64,000 nt of DNA from Sporobacter termitidis DSM 10068 (GTDB taxonomy: Bacteria > Bacillota > Clostridia > Oscillospirales > Oscillospiraceae), in assembly GCF_900130065.1 (NCBI RefSeq), contig NZ_FQXV01000001.1:453083-517082 (forward strand). The letters run 5' to 3'. The notes under the pieces were generated by a model. The model ran no database searches. It was not told the origin of the DNA and worked only from the letters and a program-made list of their open reading frames with translations. Below are positions 8,872 through 17,141 of this stretch, piece after piece. The first letter of the stretch is position 1. Each line of letters begins with the position of its first letter. A program made the translations under genes and the position numbers.

Positions 8872-10254
8872 GTGAACGATACAGAAAAGCTGCTCCGGCG
8901 TATCCCGAACGTGGACAAACTGATGCATTCTCCTGTCCTCGCCGTATCCGAGCTGCCGAGAACCGTTGTCCTTGACGCCGTCCGCGGCGTCCTGGAAACG
9001 CTGCGCCGGTGCATTCTCGCCGGCGAGATCGCGGATATCGGGGACGATGAGGCCATCTGCCGCGCGGCCCTCGAAGAGGCGCGGGCATCGTATTTTGCCG
9101 GTGTCCGGCCTGTCATCAACGGCACGGGCGTCATCCTGCACTCCAATCTGGGCCGGGCCTGCCTGTCTGAAAATGCCGCCGGAGCGGCGGTACGCGCCGC
9201 CGGCAGCTTTTCCTCGCTGGAATACGACCTGGAGGCCGGCGAGCGGGGCTCCCGAACGGCGGCACTGGAGACATGGCTCAAAAAGCTCACCGGCGCGGAG
9301 GCGGCGCTCGTCGTCAACAACAACGCCGCCGCCGTGCTGCTCATTCTCTCGGCGGTCGCCGCCGGCGGCGAGGTCGTCGTCTCCCGGGGCGAGCTGGTGG
9401 AGATCGGCGGATCGTTCCGGGTGCCGGAAATCATGGAGCAGTGCGATTGCCGGCTGCGCGAGGTCGGCACGACAAACAAGACGCGCCTGAGCGATTATGA
9501 GGCCGCCGTCAACGAGAACACACGCACGCTGATGAAGGTGCACACCAGCAATTTCAGGGTCGTCGGCTTTACGGAAGCCGTGTCTATCGAGAGCCTTGCC
9601 GCGCTGGGGCGCTCCCGCGGCCTGCCGGTCATCGAGGACATCGGCAGCGGAGCGCTGGTACGGATGGAAAAATACGGACTGACCGGCGAGCCTTTCGCCG
9701 CCGACAGCCTGGCGGCAGGTGCCGATATTGTGTCCTTCAGCGGCGACAAGCTGCTGGGCGGCCCCCAGGCCGGGATCATTCTGGGGAAAACGAAATACTT
9801 AAAGCTGATGAAAAAGCACCCTCTGTACCGGGCTCTCCGCGTGGACAAGATGACGGTGGCGGCGCTGGAGGAGACGCTGCGGGCCTACAGCGACCCCGAT
9901 CGCGCCGAGCTTGAGCTGCCGGTGCTCATAATGCTCTCGGCAGCGCCTGAAGTACTCCGGGAAAAAGCGGAGCGCTTGTACAAACTCTTAGCGGACAACG
10001 GTATTGAAGCGGAGGTCACGCAGGTTTTCTCGACGACGGGCAGCGGCTCCGTGCCGGGAAGCGAGCTCCCCTCTTACGCCGTTTCGGTGACGCCGGGCGA
10101 CGGAGGCGCGGCGGCGCTGGACCGGCGGCTGCGGCTGGGCGAGACGCCGGTGCTCGGGCGGATCGTGAAGGAGCGCTACCTGCTGGACGTCCGCACGATA
10201 TTTGAAAAAGATATCGGCAAAACGGCCGCGGCCGTCAGCGAGGCCTTCAAATGA
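8872..10254 (+). CDS. selA: L-seryl-tRNA(Sec) selenium transferase
   Basis: SelA converts Ser-tRNA(Sec) to selenocysteinyl-tRNA(Sec) with selenophosphate, as a PLP-dependent ring-shaped oligomer in the cytosol. The 460-residue length is typical. Landmarks: IPNVDKLM near the N terminus, INGTGVILHSNLGRA, the EVGTTNKT segment, EDIGSGAL and the PLP lysine in SGDKLLGGPQAG (Lys293). GTG 8872 is chosen because an AAAGGAG site lies 9 nt upstream; the longer frame has no such site. The gene overlaps selB by 4 bp. Confidence 0.97.
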   Translation: MNDTEKLLRRIPNVDKLMHSPVLAVSELPRTVVLDAVRGVLETLRRCILAGEIADIGDDEAICRAALEEARASYFAGVRPVINGTGVILHSNLGRACLSENAAGAAVRAAGSFSSLEYDLEAGERGSRTAALETWLKKLTGAEAALVVNNNAAAVLLILSAVAAGGEVVVSRGELVEIGGSFRVPEIMEQCDCRLREVGTTNKTRLSDYEAAVNENTRTLMKVHTSNFRVVGFTEAVSIESLAALGRSRGLPVIEDIGSGALVRMEKYGLTGEPFAADSLAAGADIVSFSGDKLLGGPQAGIILGKTKYLKLMKKHPLYRALRVDKMTVAALEETLRAYSDPDRAELELPVLIMLSAAPEVLREKAERLYKLLADNGIEAEVTQVFSTTGSGSVPGSELPSYAVSVTPGDGGAAALDRRLRLGETPVLGRIVKERYLLDVRTIFEKDIGKTAAAVSEAFK

Positions 10255-12167
10255 AAAACGTCATCATCGGCACCGCCGGTCACGTCGACCACGGCAAAAC
10301 GGCGCTCATCATGGCGCTGACGGGTATCGACACCGACAGGCTGGCGGAGGAGAAGCGGCGCGGCATCACCATCGAGCTGGGCTTTGCGTATCTCGACTTT
10401 GACGACGGTACCCGGGCCGGCATCGTCGACGTGCCGGGGCACGAAAGGTTTATCCGCAACATGCTGGCCGGTGCGGGCGGGATCGATCTGGCCATGCTGA
10501 TCGTCGCGGCCGACGAGGGGATCATGCCCCAGACGGCGGAGCACCTGGGCATTCTCTCCATCCTCGGCGTCAAAAGCGGCCTCGTGGCAATCACAAAATC
10601 CGATCTGGTCGAGCAGGAGTGGCTTGACATGGTGACGGCGGACGTGGAAGAGCTCGTCAGCGGCAGCTTTCTTGAGGGGCAGCCCATCGTCCCCGTCTCC
10701 GCTTATTCAGGCGCGAATCTGGATACGCTCCGGCAGGAGCTGCGCCGGCTCATTGACGGGGTTTCGGAAAAGAACGTGCGCATCCCCTTTCGGCTGCCGG
10801 TGGACAGGATTTTCTCCATGGAGGGCTTCGGCGCCGTGGTGACGGGAACGCTCATCGAGGGTGTGGTGAACGTCGGCGACGCAGCCGAGGTACTGCCCGC
10901 CCGCCTGCCCGCCACGGTGCGCAACATCCAGGTGCACGGCAGATCGGTGCATTCGGCAGGCGCCGGACAGCGGGTGGCTTTAAACCTCTCGGGCATCAAA
11001 AAAAGCGATATCGAAAAGGGCAACGTGGTGGCAAAGCGTGATACTGTGCGGACTGCCGCAATGCTGGACGTCAAGCTGCAGGTCTTGCCCGAATCAAAAC
11101 GCACGATCAAAAATGCCTCTCAGCTGCACCTGTATCACGGGACACGCGTTCTTTTGGCCAAGGCGGTGCTGCTGGACAGGGACGAGCTTTTGCCGGGACA
11201 GAGCTGCTACGCGCAGCTGCGGCTGACGGAGCTCCTGCCCTCCAAGACCGGCGACCGGTTCGTGGTGCGCTTTCTCTCCCCGCTGGAAACCATCGGCGGC
11301 GGCGTGATACTGGACCCCGACCCGCCCAAGCGGAAGCGCAGCGACCCCGACGCGCTGGACGCTCTGAAAATCCGCGAGAGCGGCAGTACGGACCAGCACA
11401 TCTATCAGGCGGCCGTAAAAGAAGGCCGTACCGTGCCGTCGGACGCGCTGCGGCGGGCGCTGGATATGACCGAGGAGGAGTTTCGCCTCGAGCTGGAACC
11501 GCTCACCGGTGCCGGGCGGCTCATCGAGCTGCTGCCCGGGAAGCTGATCGCCGACGCTGTTCTCGACGCGCTGTCGGAATCATGCCGGACGCTGCTGGCG
11601 TCGTATCACAAGGAGCATCCGCTGCACGCGGGGCTCCGGGTGGCGGAGCTGCGTCAGAAGCTTTTAGGCAAGGAAGAAACCGCCGTTGCCAACGCGGTGA
11701 TGAATGAGCTGTGCCGGGAAGGCTCCATCCGCTTCGAAAACGGCCGGGTATCGCTGGCTGCTTTTGAGGTGCGGCTGACAAAACGCCAGCGCGCCATCCG
11801 GGAAAAGATACTGGATGTCTACAGAGCCGCCGGCTACGAGTCGCCGCCGCCGGAAGAGATTCCAGGCCTCTTTGGGCCGGGCGATAAAAACGACGTCCGT
11901 CAGGTCACCGAAAGCCTCCTCTCCTCCGGGGAACTTGTCATGCTGACGCCACAGATTTACTGGCACAGAGACACGTTTGAAAAGGCCCGCGCCTCCGCCG
12001 AGGCGCATTTCAAAACAAACGCCGAGCTGACGATGCCGCAGTACCGGGATCTGCTCGGCACCTCGCGCAAATATGCTCTCGCCATGCTGGACTATCTGGA
12101 CAGCGCCAGGGTGACGAAAAAGGCCGGCGATATCCGCACGATTTTCCGGGGCTTCGGCGCGCTGTGA
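10251..12167 (+). CDS. selB: Selenocysteine-specific elongation factor
   Basis: SelB delivers Sec-tRNA(Sec) to UGA codons marked by a SECIS hairpin. The 638-residue protein has the GTPase domain with GHVDHGKT (residues 8-15), a switch II stretch DVPGHERF, the TKSD motif and EF-Tu-like domains II-III. Four winged-helix repeats follow from about residue 370; the last two bind SECIS RNA in known SelBs. Its start overlaps the selA stop (ATGA), so the two are translationally coupled. tRNA-Sec follows immediately, and two UGA-containing genes lie downstream. Confidence 0.97.
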   Translation: MKNVIIGTAGHVDHGKTALIMALTGIDTDRLAEEKRRGITIELGFAYLDFDDGTRAGIVDVPGHERFIRNMLAGAGGIDLAMLIVAADEGIMPQTAEHLGILSILGVKSGLVAITKSDLVEQEWLDMVTADVEELVSGSFLEGQPIVPVSAYSGANLDTLRQELRRLIDGVSEKNVRIPFRLPVDRIFSMEGFGAVVTGTLIEGVVNVGDAAEVLPARLPATVRNIQVHGRSVHSAGAGQRVALNLSGIKKSDIEKGNVVAKRDTVRTAAMLDVKLQVLPESKRTIKNASQLHLYHGTRVLLAKAVLLDRDELLPGQSCYAQLRLTELLPSKTGDRFVVRFLSPLETIGGGVILDPDPPKRKRSDPDALDALKIRESGSTDQHIYQAAVKEGRTVPSDALRRALDMTEEEFRLELEPLTGAGRLIELLPGKLIADAVLDALSESCRTLLASYHKEHPLHAGLRVAELRQKLLGKEETAVANAVMNELCREGSIRFENGRVSLAAFEVRLTKRQRAIREKILDVYRAAGYESPPPEEIPGLFGPGDKNDVRQVTESLLSSGELVMLTPQIYWHRDTFEKARASAEAHFKTNAELTMPQYRDLLGTSRKYALAMLDYLDSARVTKKAGDIRTIFRGFGAL

Positions 12168-12257
12168 GATGAGACCCGACGCATTTTGCATACCGGCGCG
12201 AAAATTAGGAATTGCGCATGCCGGCCCGGTGTGGTATTATCTGTTGAAGAATCGCAT

Positions 12258-12355
12258 GGAGGTAGATGGGTAGCTGGTGTGCCCCACGGTCTTCAAAACC
12301 GATGTGGGCGGTTAGTAGCCGCCTCGGTGGGTTCGATTCCCACATGCCTCCGCCA
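12258..12355 (+). tRNA. selC: tRNA-Sec (anticodon UCA), CCA encoded
   Basis: A 98-nt tRNA runs from GGAGGTAG to the encoded CCA. The acceptor GGAGGTA pairs with TGCCTCC. The anticodon loop CTTCAAA (12291-12297) holds TCA at 12293-12295. The long extra arm has the GGGCGG/CCGCC stem, and the T stem is GTGGG/CCCAC. The long variable arm and extended acceptor are diagnostic of tRNA-Sec. It sits between selB and grdE. Confidence 0.97.
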
Positions 12356-12359
12356 TAAA

Positions 12360-12387
12360 AAACCGCCCTCAAAAGGCGGTTTCTTTT
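12360..12387 (+). terminator. Terminator behind tRNA-Sec
   Basis: AAACCGCC pairs with GGCGGTTT across a CTCAAAA loop, followed by CTTTT. It probably ends the selA-selB-selC transcript. Confidence 0.85.
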
Positions 12388-12417
12388 ATGGACACCCTCG
12401 TCCGGTTTCCCATTTTA

Positions 12418-12447
12418 CAGCAGTCTCGCGGCCTCGCGGGGCTGCTG
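12418..12447 (+). other. GC-rich hairpin between selC and grdE
   Basis: CAGCAG at the left pairs with CTGCTG at the right, with an inner CGCGG/CCGCG-like pairing, and TTATTTTCTTTC follows. It could be a second terminator or a stabilising hairpin ahead of the grd promoter. Confidence 0.45.
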
Positions 12448-12535
12448 TTATTTTCTTTCGATACAACGGCTTGGCGCGATTTTCGCTATGCCATCTGCGG
12501 AATATCAATCTGCTTAAATGTCATCGCCGGGTCTG

Positions 12536-12564
12536 TTGCATTTTAAAAGCACGCAAGGTATCAT
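12536..12564 (+). promoter_or_regulatory. Candidate promoter of the grd operon
   Basis: TTGCAT (12536-12541), a 17-nt spacer and TATCAT (12559-12564) sit about 40 nt before the grdE start and after two hairpins. This suggests the grd genes have their own promoter. Confidence 0.5.
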
Positions 12565-12604
12565 TTTCTTAGAATATTACTGCCACGAAAGGAGGCCTCG
12601 GATT

Positions 12605-13864
12605 ATGAAGCTCAAGCGATTGTACGTTGATATCGACGGTGTCGTTTTTGACAGCCGCTCGTTTATTGACGGCCACACGCTGCATATCTCGAAGGAAGAG
12701 CTGGAAGCGGTCGCCGGCGATAAGGCGTTTTCAACGGTGGAGCTTTTTGTCGCCGCCCCCGGCACCAGGTGCCGTATTTTAAACATGGGCGACATCGTAC
12801 AGCCCACGCTGAAGCTGGAGGATGAGGACGCCACCTTCCCCGGCGTCGTCGGCCGGATGAAAACAGCCGGACGCGGCACCAGCCTCATGCTTCGGAACGT
12901 GGTGATCTCCGAAACTGCGGAGGTCAAAATTCAGCTGCCCTCCCTTGTTGAAATGACCGAGCTCGGCGCGGCGCATACGGATTTCGCCAAATATTTTCAC
13001 ATTGTCATTGACGCTTTCCCTGCGGAAGGCGTCCCCAGAGAGGACTATCTGACGGCGCTGCACAAGGCCTCGAAGAAGCTGGCAAAGCATGTGGCGGCCA
13101 TCGCCAAAGACTGCGCGCCGGATGACACCGAGGAATTCACCCTGGAGCGCGAAGGCCTTGACGGTCTGCCACGCGTGGCATACCTGGCCGACGTGTTCTG
13201 CCACGCGCCGTTCGTGGAGATGACGCTCTACGGCGAGAGCATGGCGGCGGCGATGCCGGTCATCATCCACCCCAACGAGATCCTCGACGGAGCCGTGACG
13301 AACAAGGATTACGACAACTCCTCCAACGCCGACCCCACGTATGTCTGGCAGAACCACCCCATCATTCTGGAGCTCTACCGCCGGCACGGGGTCGACCTGA
13401 ACTTCGCGGGCGTTGTCCTGAGCAACATCCACCACACGGTGGAGTGGAAGCAGCGCAACGCGACGATGGCGGCCGCCATGATACACAATCAGCTGCGCGC
13501 GGACGGCTGCATTATCACAAAAGAGGGCGGCGGTCACCCGCAGGTGGACGTCGGCTTCGCCACCGACGTGCTGGAGGGTGAATTCGGCGTCAGGACGACG
13601 CTGATTCTCGCCGAGTTCCTCTCGCCGAATAACGACGCCCGCGGTCAGCTGCTTTTCAAATCGAAATATGCCGACGCCATCGTCTCTACCGGCTGCTTCG
13701 ATATGGTGGACCTCCCCGCGGCCGATACCGCGATCGGCCACATTCCGACGCTCATGCCCACGAAGGACGGAACTCTGGCCGGCCCCGTGACTATCAACAA
13801 CAGGTCGATGCAGGGCTGCGAGAGCCAGATGGGCTGGACGCGGTTCGGCAGCTTAAAATTCTGA
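12605..13864 (+). CDS. grdE: Glycine/sarcosine/betaine-reductase component B, GrdE-like subunit (divergent)
   Basis: In the family, GrdE/GrdG/GrdI is the proprotein of component B. It is cleaved at an Asn-Cys bond to create a pyruvoyl group that binds the substrate amine. This 419-residue protein has the family layout: a LYVDIDGVVF start, a central HPNEILDGAV segment at about 221-231, a PTYVWQNHPII stretch and a TIGHIPTLM C-terminal motif. The position expected to hold Asn-Cys reads Asp235-Tyr236 (context TNKDYDNSS), so the usual cleavage cysteine is missing. ATG 12605 follows AAAGGAGG by 9 nt. It precedes grdB by 38 nt. It may be a GrdE-like protein of different chemistry; PrdA of proline reductase also needs a Cys and is less similar. 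Confidence 0.85.
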   Translation: MKLKRLYVDIDGVVFDSRSFIDGHTLHISKEELEAVAGDKAFSTVELFVAAPGTRCRILNMGDIVQPTLKLEDEDATFPGVVGRMKTAGRGTSLMLRNVVISETAEVKIQLPSLVEMTELGAAHTDFAKYFHIVIDAFPAEGVPREDYLTALHKASKKLAKHVAAIAKDCAPDDTEEFTLEREGLDGLPRVAYLADVFCHAPFVEMTLYGESMAAAMPVIIHPNEILDGAVTNKDYDNSSNADPTYVWQNHPIILELYRRHGVDLNFAGVVLSNIHHTVEWKQRNATMAAAMIHNQLRADGCIITKEGGGHPQVDVGFATDVLEGEFGVRTTLILAEFLSPNNDARGQLLFKSKYADAIVSTGCFDMVDLPAADTAIGHIPTLMPTKDGTLAGPVTINNRSMQGCESQMGWTRFGSLKF

Positions 13865-13902
13865 CATGGCGTGTAACCAAACAATAAGGAGGTAGATGCA
13901 TC

Positions 13903-15186
13903 TTGGCGGAAAAACTGCGCGTTGTTCACTATATCAACCAGTTTTTCGGGCAGCTGGGCGGCGAGGACGCCGCCAGCACAGGCATCCGGACGGAAACCAA
14001 GCCGGTCGGTCCCGGGCTCAGCCTTCAGGCGGCCTTGGGAGAACGTGCCGAGATCGTCGCGACGATCATCTGCGGCGATAACTATATCGCCGAGCAGCTT
14101 GAAAAGGTGACGGACGAGATCGTTGAAATCATCAGAGGGTATAACCCGGATATGTTCTTTGCCGGTCCCGCGTTCAACGCGGGGCGCTACGGCGTGGCGT
14201 GCGGCTCCATCTGCGCGGCGGTGAAAAAAAAGCTCGCTATTCCCGCCGTCACCGCCATGTACGCCGAGAACCCCGGCAAGGAGATATACGCGACCGACAT
14301 TTTTATTCTCAAGGCCGGCGACAACGCCCGCAAGATGGCGGACGAGACCCGGAAAATGGCACAGTTCGCTTACAAGCTCCACGACGGAACGCTGGAGCGC
14401 GACCCGGAAAAGGAGGGCTTTTACGAGCGCGGCTGGATGGTCCTGAAAAAGCACGAGGACATGGCGTCCAAACGCGCGGTGGATATGCTCCTCGATAAAC
14501 TCCACGGCCGCCCCTTTAAAACAGAAATCCCGATGCCGACGGAGGAAAAGGTCGACGCGCCGGCCCCAATCAAGGACCTCTCCGCGGCCACGGTGGCCCT
14601 CATCACGGACGGCGCGCTTTGTCCCCAGGGCAATCCCGACGGGATGCGGACGGGCAACTCCACCACCTTCTTCGTCTATTCCGTCGAGGGAAAAGATACG
14701 CTGACAAAGGAGGAATACACCTGCGTCCACGGCGGCTTCGACACCTCCTTTGTCCTGCAGGACCCGAATCGCCTTGTACCCCTGGACGCGCTGCGCATCC
14801 TGTCAGGCGAGGGCTTTGTAAAAATGCATGAGGCGTTTTTGTCCACCTCCGGCCTTACCACCCCCGTCACCAGCAGCGTCAGTATCGCGAAAGGAATGAT
14901 CGACTACGTCAGAAGCCACAGTATTGACGCGGCCATTCTGACCTCCACCTGAGGCACGTCCACACGCTGCGGTGCAGTGATCACAAGAGAATTTGAAAAA
15001 GCGGGGATTCCCATCGTCCAGTGGTGCAACATGACGCCCGTGGCCGAATCCATCGGCGTCAACAGGCTGATGGAATCCAAGAGCATCAAGTATCCCTTCG
15101 GCAATCCGGACGTCCCGCCCGAGCAGGAGAAGCTTGAGCGCGTGCAGATGCTGAAAAAGGCGCTCACCCGTCTGACCCAGCCGTAG
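13903..15186 (+). CDS. grdB: Component B selenoprotein GrdB-like, UGA 14950-14952 read as Sec350
   Basis: Two frames abut at an in-frame TGA and together make a 427-residue GrdB-type protein. Sec falls at residue 350, the position known for GrdB. The upstream part ends AAILTST, followed by U-GTSTRCGAV and VQWCNMTPVAESIG, as in substrate-binding component B subunits (GrdB/GrdF/GrdH). The family motif is U-x-x-C-x-x-C; here it reads U-G-T-Ser-T-R-Cys, so the middle cysteine is Ser353. A short GCAC/GTGC hairpin (14954-14975) just past the UGA may be part of the SECIS. The start is TTG 13903, 9 nt after AAGGAGG. The substrate (glycine, sarcosine, betaine or other) cannot be read. Confidence 0.92.
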
Positions 15187-15218
15187 ATATCCATCCCATG
15201 TAAGATGAAGAGAGGGCT

Positions 15219-16166
15219 TTGGAAAAAAACATGGTTTATGACGTCATTATCATCGGCGCGGGCCCCGCGGGGCTGTCTGCCGGACTCTACGCCGGGCGCA
15301 GCCGCCTTAAAACATTGATCATCGAAAGGGCGCAGGACGGCGGGCAGATCGCGATCACCGACGAAATCGAGAATTACCCCGGTTCCCTGCCGGAGCACGA
15401 ATCCGGCAAGTCTCTGGTGGCCAGGATGGCCGGCCAAGCTAAAAGCTTCGGCGCCGAGCGCCTGGCCGACGTGGTCAAAAGCGTCAGCCTGGAGGGCGGG
15501 ATCAAAAAGGTCGCGTGCGCAAAGGGCACCTTTGAGGCGCGCGCCGTCATCATCGCCACCGGTGCGCACCCGCGTCCCATCGGGTGCGAGAACGAGGGCA
15601 GATTCATCGGCAAGGGCATCTCCTTCTGCGCCACCTGCGACGCCGCCTTTTTTGAGGGCATGGAGGTCTTCGTGGCCGGCGGCGGCGACTCCGCCGTGGA
15701 GGAAGCGCTTTACCTCACGAAGTTTGCCCGGAAGGTCACGATCGTCCACCGTCGGGACGCGCTCCGGGCGGCAAAGTCGATCCAGGAAAAGGCGTTTAAA
15801 AACGACAAAATCCACTTTTTATGGAACAGCGTCATCGTTTCGGTGGACGGGGACGGCGTCATGTCCTCCATGAAGGTGAAGGACACGCGAACAGGCGTCG
15901 TCACGGAATTTCAGGCCGACGAGGACGACGGCATGTTCGGGCTGTTCGGATTTCTCGGCTATGTCCCCAATTCCGAGCTGTTCCAGGGCCTTTTGCCGCT
16001 GGAGAGCGGCTACATCAGGACAGACGAGGATATGCACACCGGAATTCCCGGCGTTTTCGCCGCCGGCGACATCCGCGTAAAGAGCCTCCGCCAGGTCGTC
16101 ACGGCGACGGCGGACGGCGCGATCGCCGCCATGCAGGCGGAGCGGTATATTTCCGGGCTTGAATAA
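15219..16166 (+). CDS. trxB: Thioredoxin reductase of the grd cluster
   Basis: This 315-residue FAD/NAD(P)H oxidoreductase passes electrons to TrxA and then to the selenoprotein reductase. The FAD motif GAGPAGLSAG is near residues 13-22, the redox CATC at Cys137/Cys140, a second nucleotide motif AGGGDSAVEE follows, and the C-terminal FAD segment is VFAAGDIR. The usual CATCDG appears here as CATCDA. The TTG at 15219 gives the listed frame; ATG 15231 is an alternative. It sits 32 nt after grdB and 18 nt before trxA. Confidence 0.95.
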   Translation: MEKNMVYDVIIIGAGPAGLSAGLYAGRSRLKTLIIERAQDGGQIAITDEIENYPGSLPEHESGKSLVARMAGQAKSFGAERLADVVKSVSLEGGIKKVACAKGTFEARAVIIATGAHPRPIGCENEGRFIGKGISFCATCDAAFFEGMEVFVAGGGDSAVEEALYLTKFARKVTIVHRRDALRAAKSIQEKAFKNDKIHFLWNSVIVSVDGDGVMSSMKVKDTRTGVVTEFQADEDDGMFGLFGFLGYVPNSELFQGLLPLESGYIRTDEDMHTGIPGVFAAGDIRVKSLRQVVTATADGAIAAMQAERYISGLE

Positions 16167-16184
16167 CGAACGGAGGACAAATAC

Positions 16185-16502
16185 ATGATAGAGCTGACAA
16201 AAGAGACATTTGAAGACGAAGTGCTCAAGGCCGAGGGCAAGGTGCTCGTCGATTTTTACGGCGACGGCTGTGTTCCCTGCGAGGCCCTCAAGCCCCGGGT
16301 CCATGAGCTGGCCGAGAAATACGGCGACAAGCTGAAATTCACGGCGCTCAACACGACAAAGGCGCGGCGCCTGGCCATCGGCCAGAGTATTCTGGGACTC
16401 CCTGTCATCGCCATCTACGAAAACGGCGCAAAGGTCCAGGAGCTCGTCAAGGACGACGCCACGCCGGAAAATGTCGAGGCCATGATCGCTAAATATCTAT
16501 AA
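16185..16502 (+). CDS. trxA: Thioredoxin with CVPC active site
   Basis: A 105-residue thioredoxin fold with active site Gly-Cys29-Val-Pro-Cys32 instead of the usual WCGPC. The cis-proline lies in GLPVIAIY. The CVPC variant fits the special thioredoxins of glycine-reductase operons, which reduce component A. The start ATG follows GGAGG. It lies between trxB and grdA and is presumably the dedicated electron carrier of the reductase. Confidence 0.93.
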   Translation: MIELTKETFEDEVLKAEGKVLVDFYGDGCVPCEALKPRVHELAEKYGDKLKFTALNTTKARRLAIGQSILGLPVIAIYENGAKVQELVKDDATPENVEAMIAKYL

Positions 16503-16577
16503 TAGAAGCGCCGCAGGGCATCCTGCCGGGATGCTCTCCGGCTTTCTATATAACTCTTAGGAAGGGAGGAATAAAGC

Positions 16578-17054
16578 TTGGCCATACTCAATGGAAAGAA
16601 AGTCGTGATTATCGGCGACCGTGACGGAATTCCCGGACAGGCAATTGAAGAATGCGTCAAAACCGCGGGCGCGGAAGTCGTATTTTCCTCGACGGAATGC
16701 TTCGTCTGAACCGCCGCGGGTGCAATGGATCTGGAAAACCAGAAGCGCGTCAAGGAATTTTCGGACAAATACGGGCCTGAAAACATTGTCGTTCTTCTCG
16801 GCGCATCAGAGGGCGAGGCCTCGGGGTTGGCTGCAGAAACAGTCACCGCGGGCGATCCGACCTTTGCCGGGCCATTGACAGGGGTCTCGTTGGGACTCCA
16901 GGTGTACCATGTGTGCGAGCCTGAAATCAAATCAGAATTTGACAGTGCCGTTTACGAAGAGCAGGTCAGCATGATGGAAATGGTCATCGACGTTCCGGAT
17001 ATCGTGAAAGAGATGACGACCATCCGCGACCAGTACTGCAAGTTCTGCTCCTAG
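16578..17054 (+). CDS. grdA: Glycine reductase selenoprotein A, UGA 16707-16709 read as Sec44
   Basis: GrdA carries the carboxymethyl group as a selenoether between components B and C. The TTG-initiated frame (GGGAGGA upstream) reaches TGA at codon 44, exactly the Sec44 position of known GrdA, in the C-F-V-U motif (Cys41-x-x-Sec44). It then continues in frame with the typical [29 protein letters not shown] and a C-terminal CKFCS, for 158 residues in total. Conventional gene finding would split it or start it after the UGA. A terminator-like hairpin follows, separating it from grdC. Confidence 0.97.
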
Positions 17055-17072
17055 GACGTAACATGAGGGTTG

Positions 17073-17100
17073 AGCGGCTTCGCTGTGCGCAGCCGCTTTT
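17073..17100 (+). terminator. Intrinsic terminator/attenuator after grdA
   Basis: AGCGGCT and AGCCGCT form a stem around TTCGCTGTGCGC, followed by TTT. An AT-rich stretch with TATAAT (17122-17127) then precedes grdC. This may let grdA be expressed above grdC-grdD, or give them their own promoter. Confidence 0.65.
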
Positions 17101-17141
17101 CCTTACAATAAATTTATACATTATAATATATATTAAAGGGC

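Noticed and set aside
12186-12572. 128-residue frame over tRNA-Sec
   Set aside because: It reads through the tRNA gene and two hairpins, so it is not a gene.
12605-13864. PrdA (D-proline reductase) instead of GrdE
   Set aside because: The neighbours grdB, grdA, grdC and grdD and the GrdE-type sequence blocks favour GrdE.
14977-15186. Separate small gene after grdB
   Set aside because: It is the continuation of GrdB after the UGA(Sec) codon.
16725-17054. Separate gene starting MDLENQKRV
   Set aside because: It is the C-terminal part of GrdA after UGA(Sec44).
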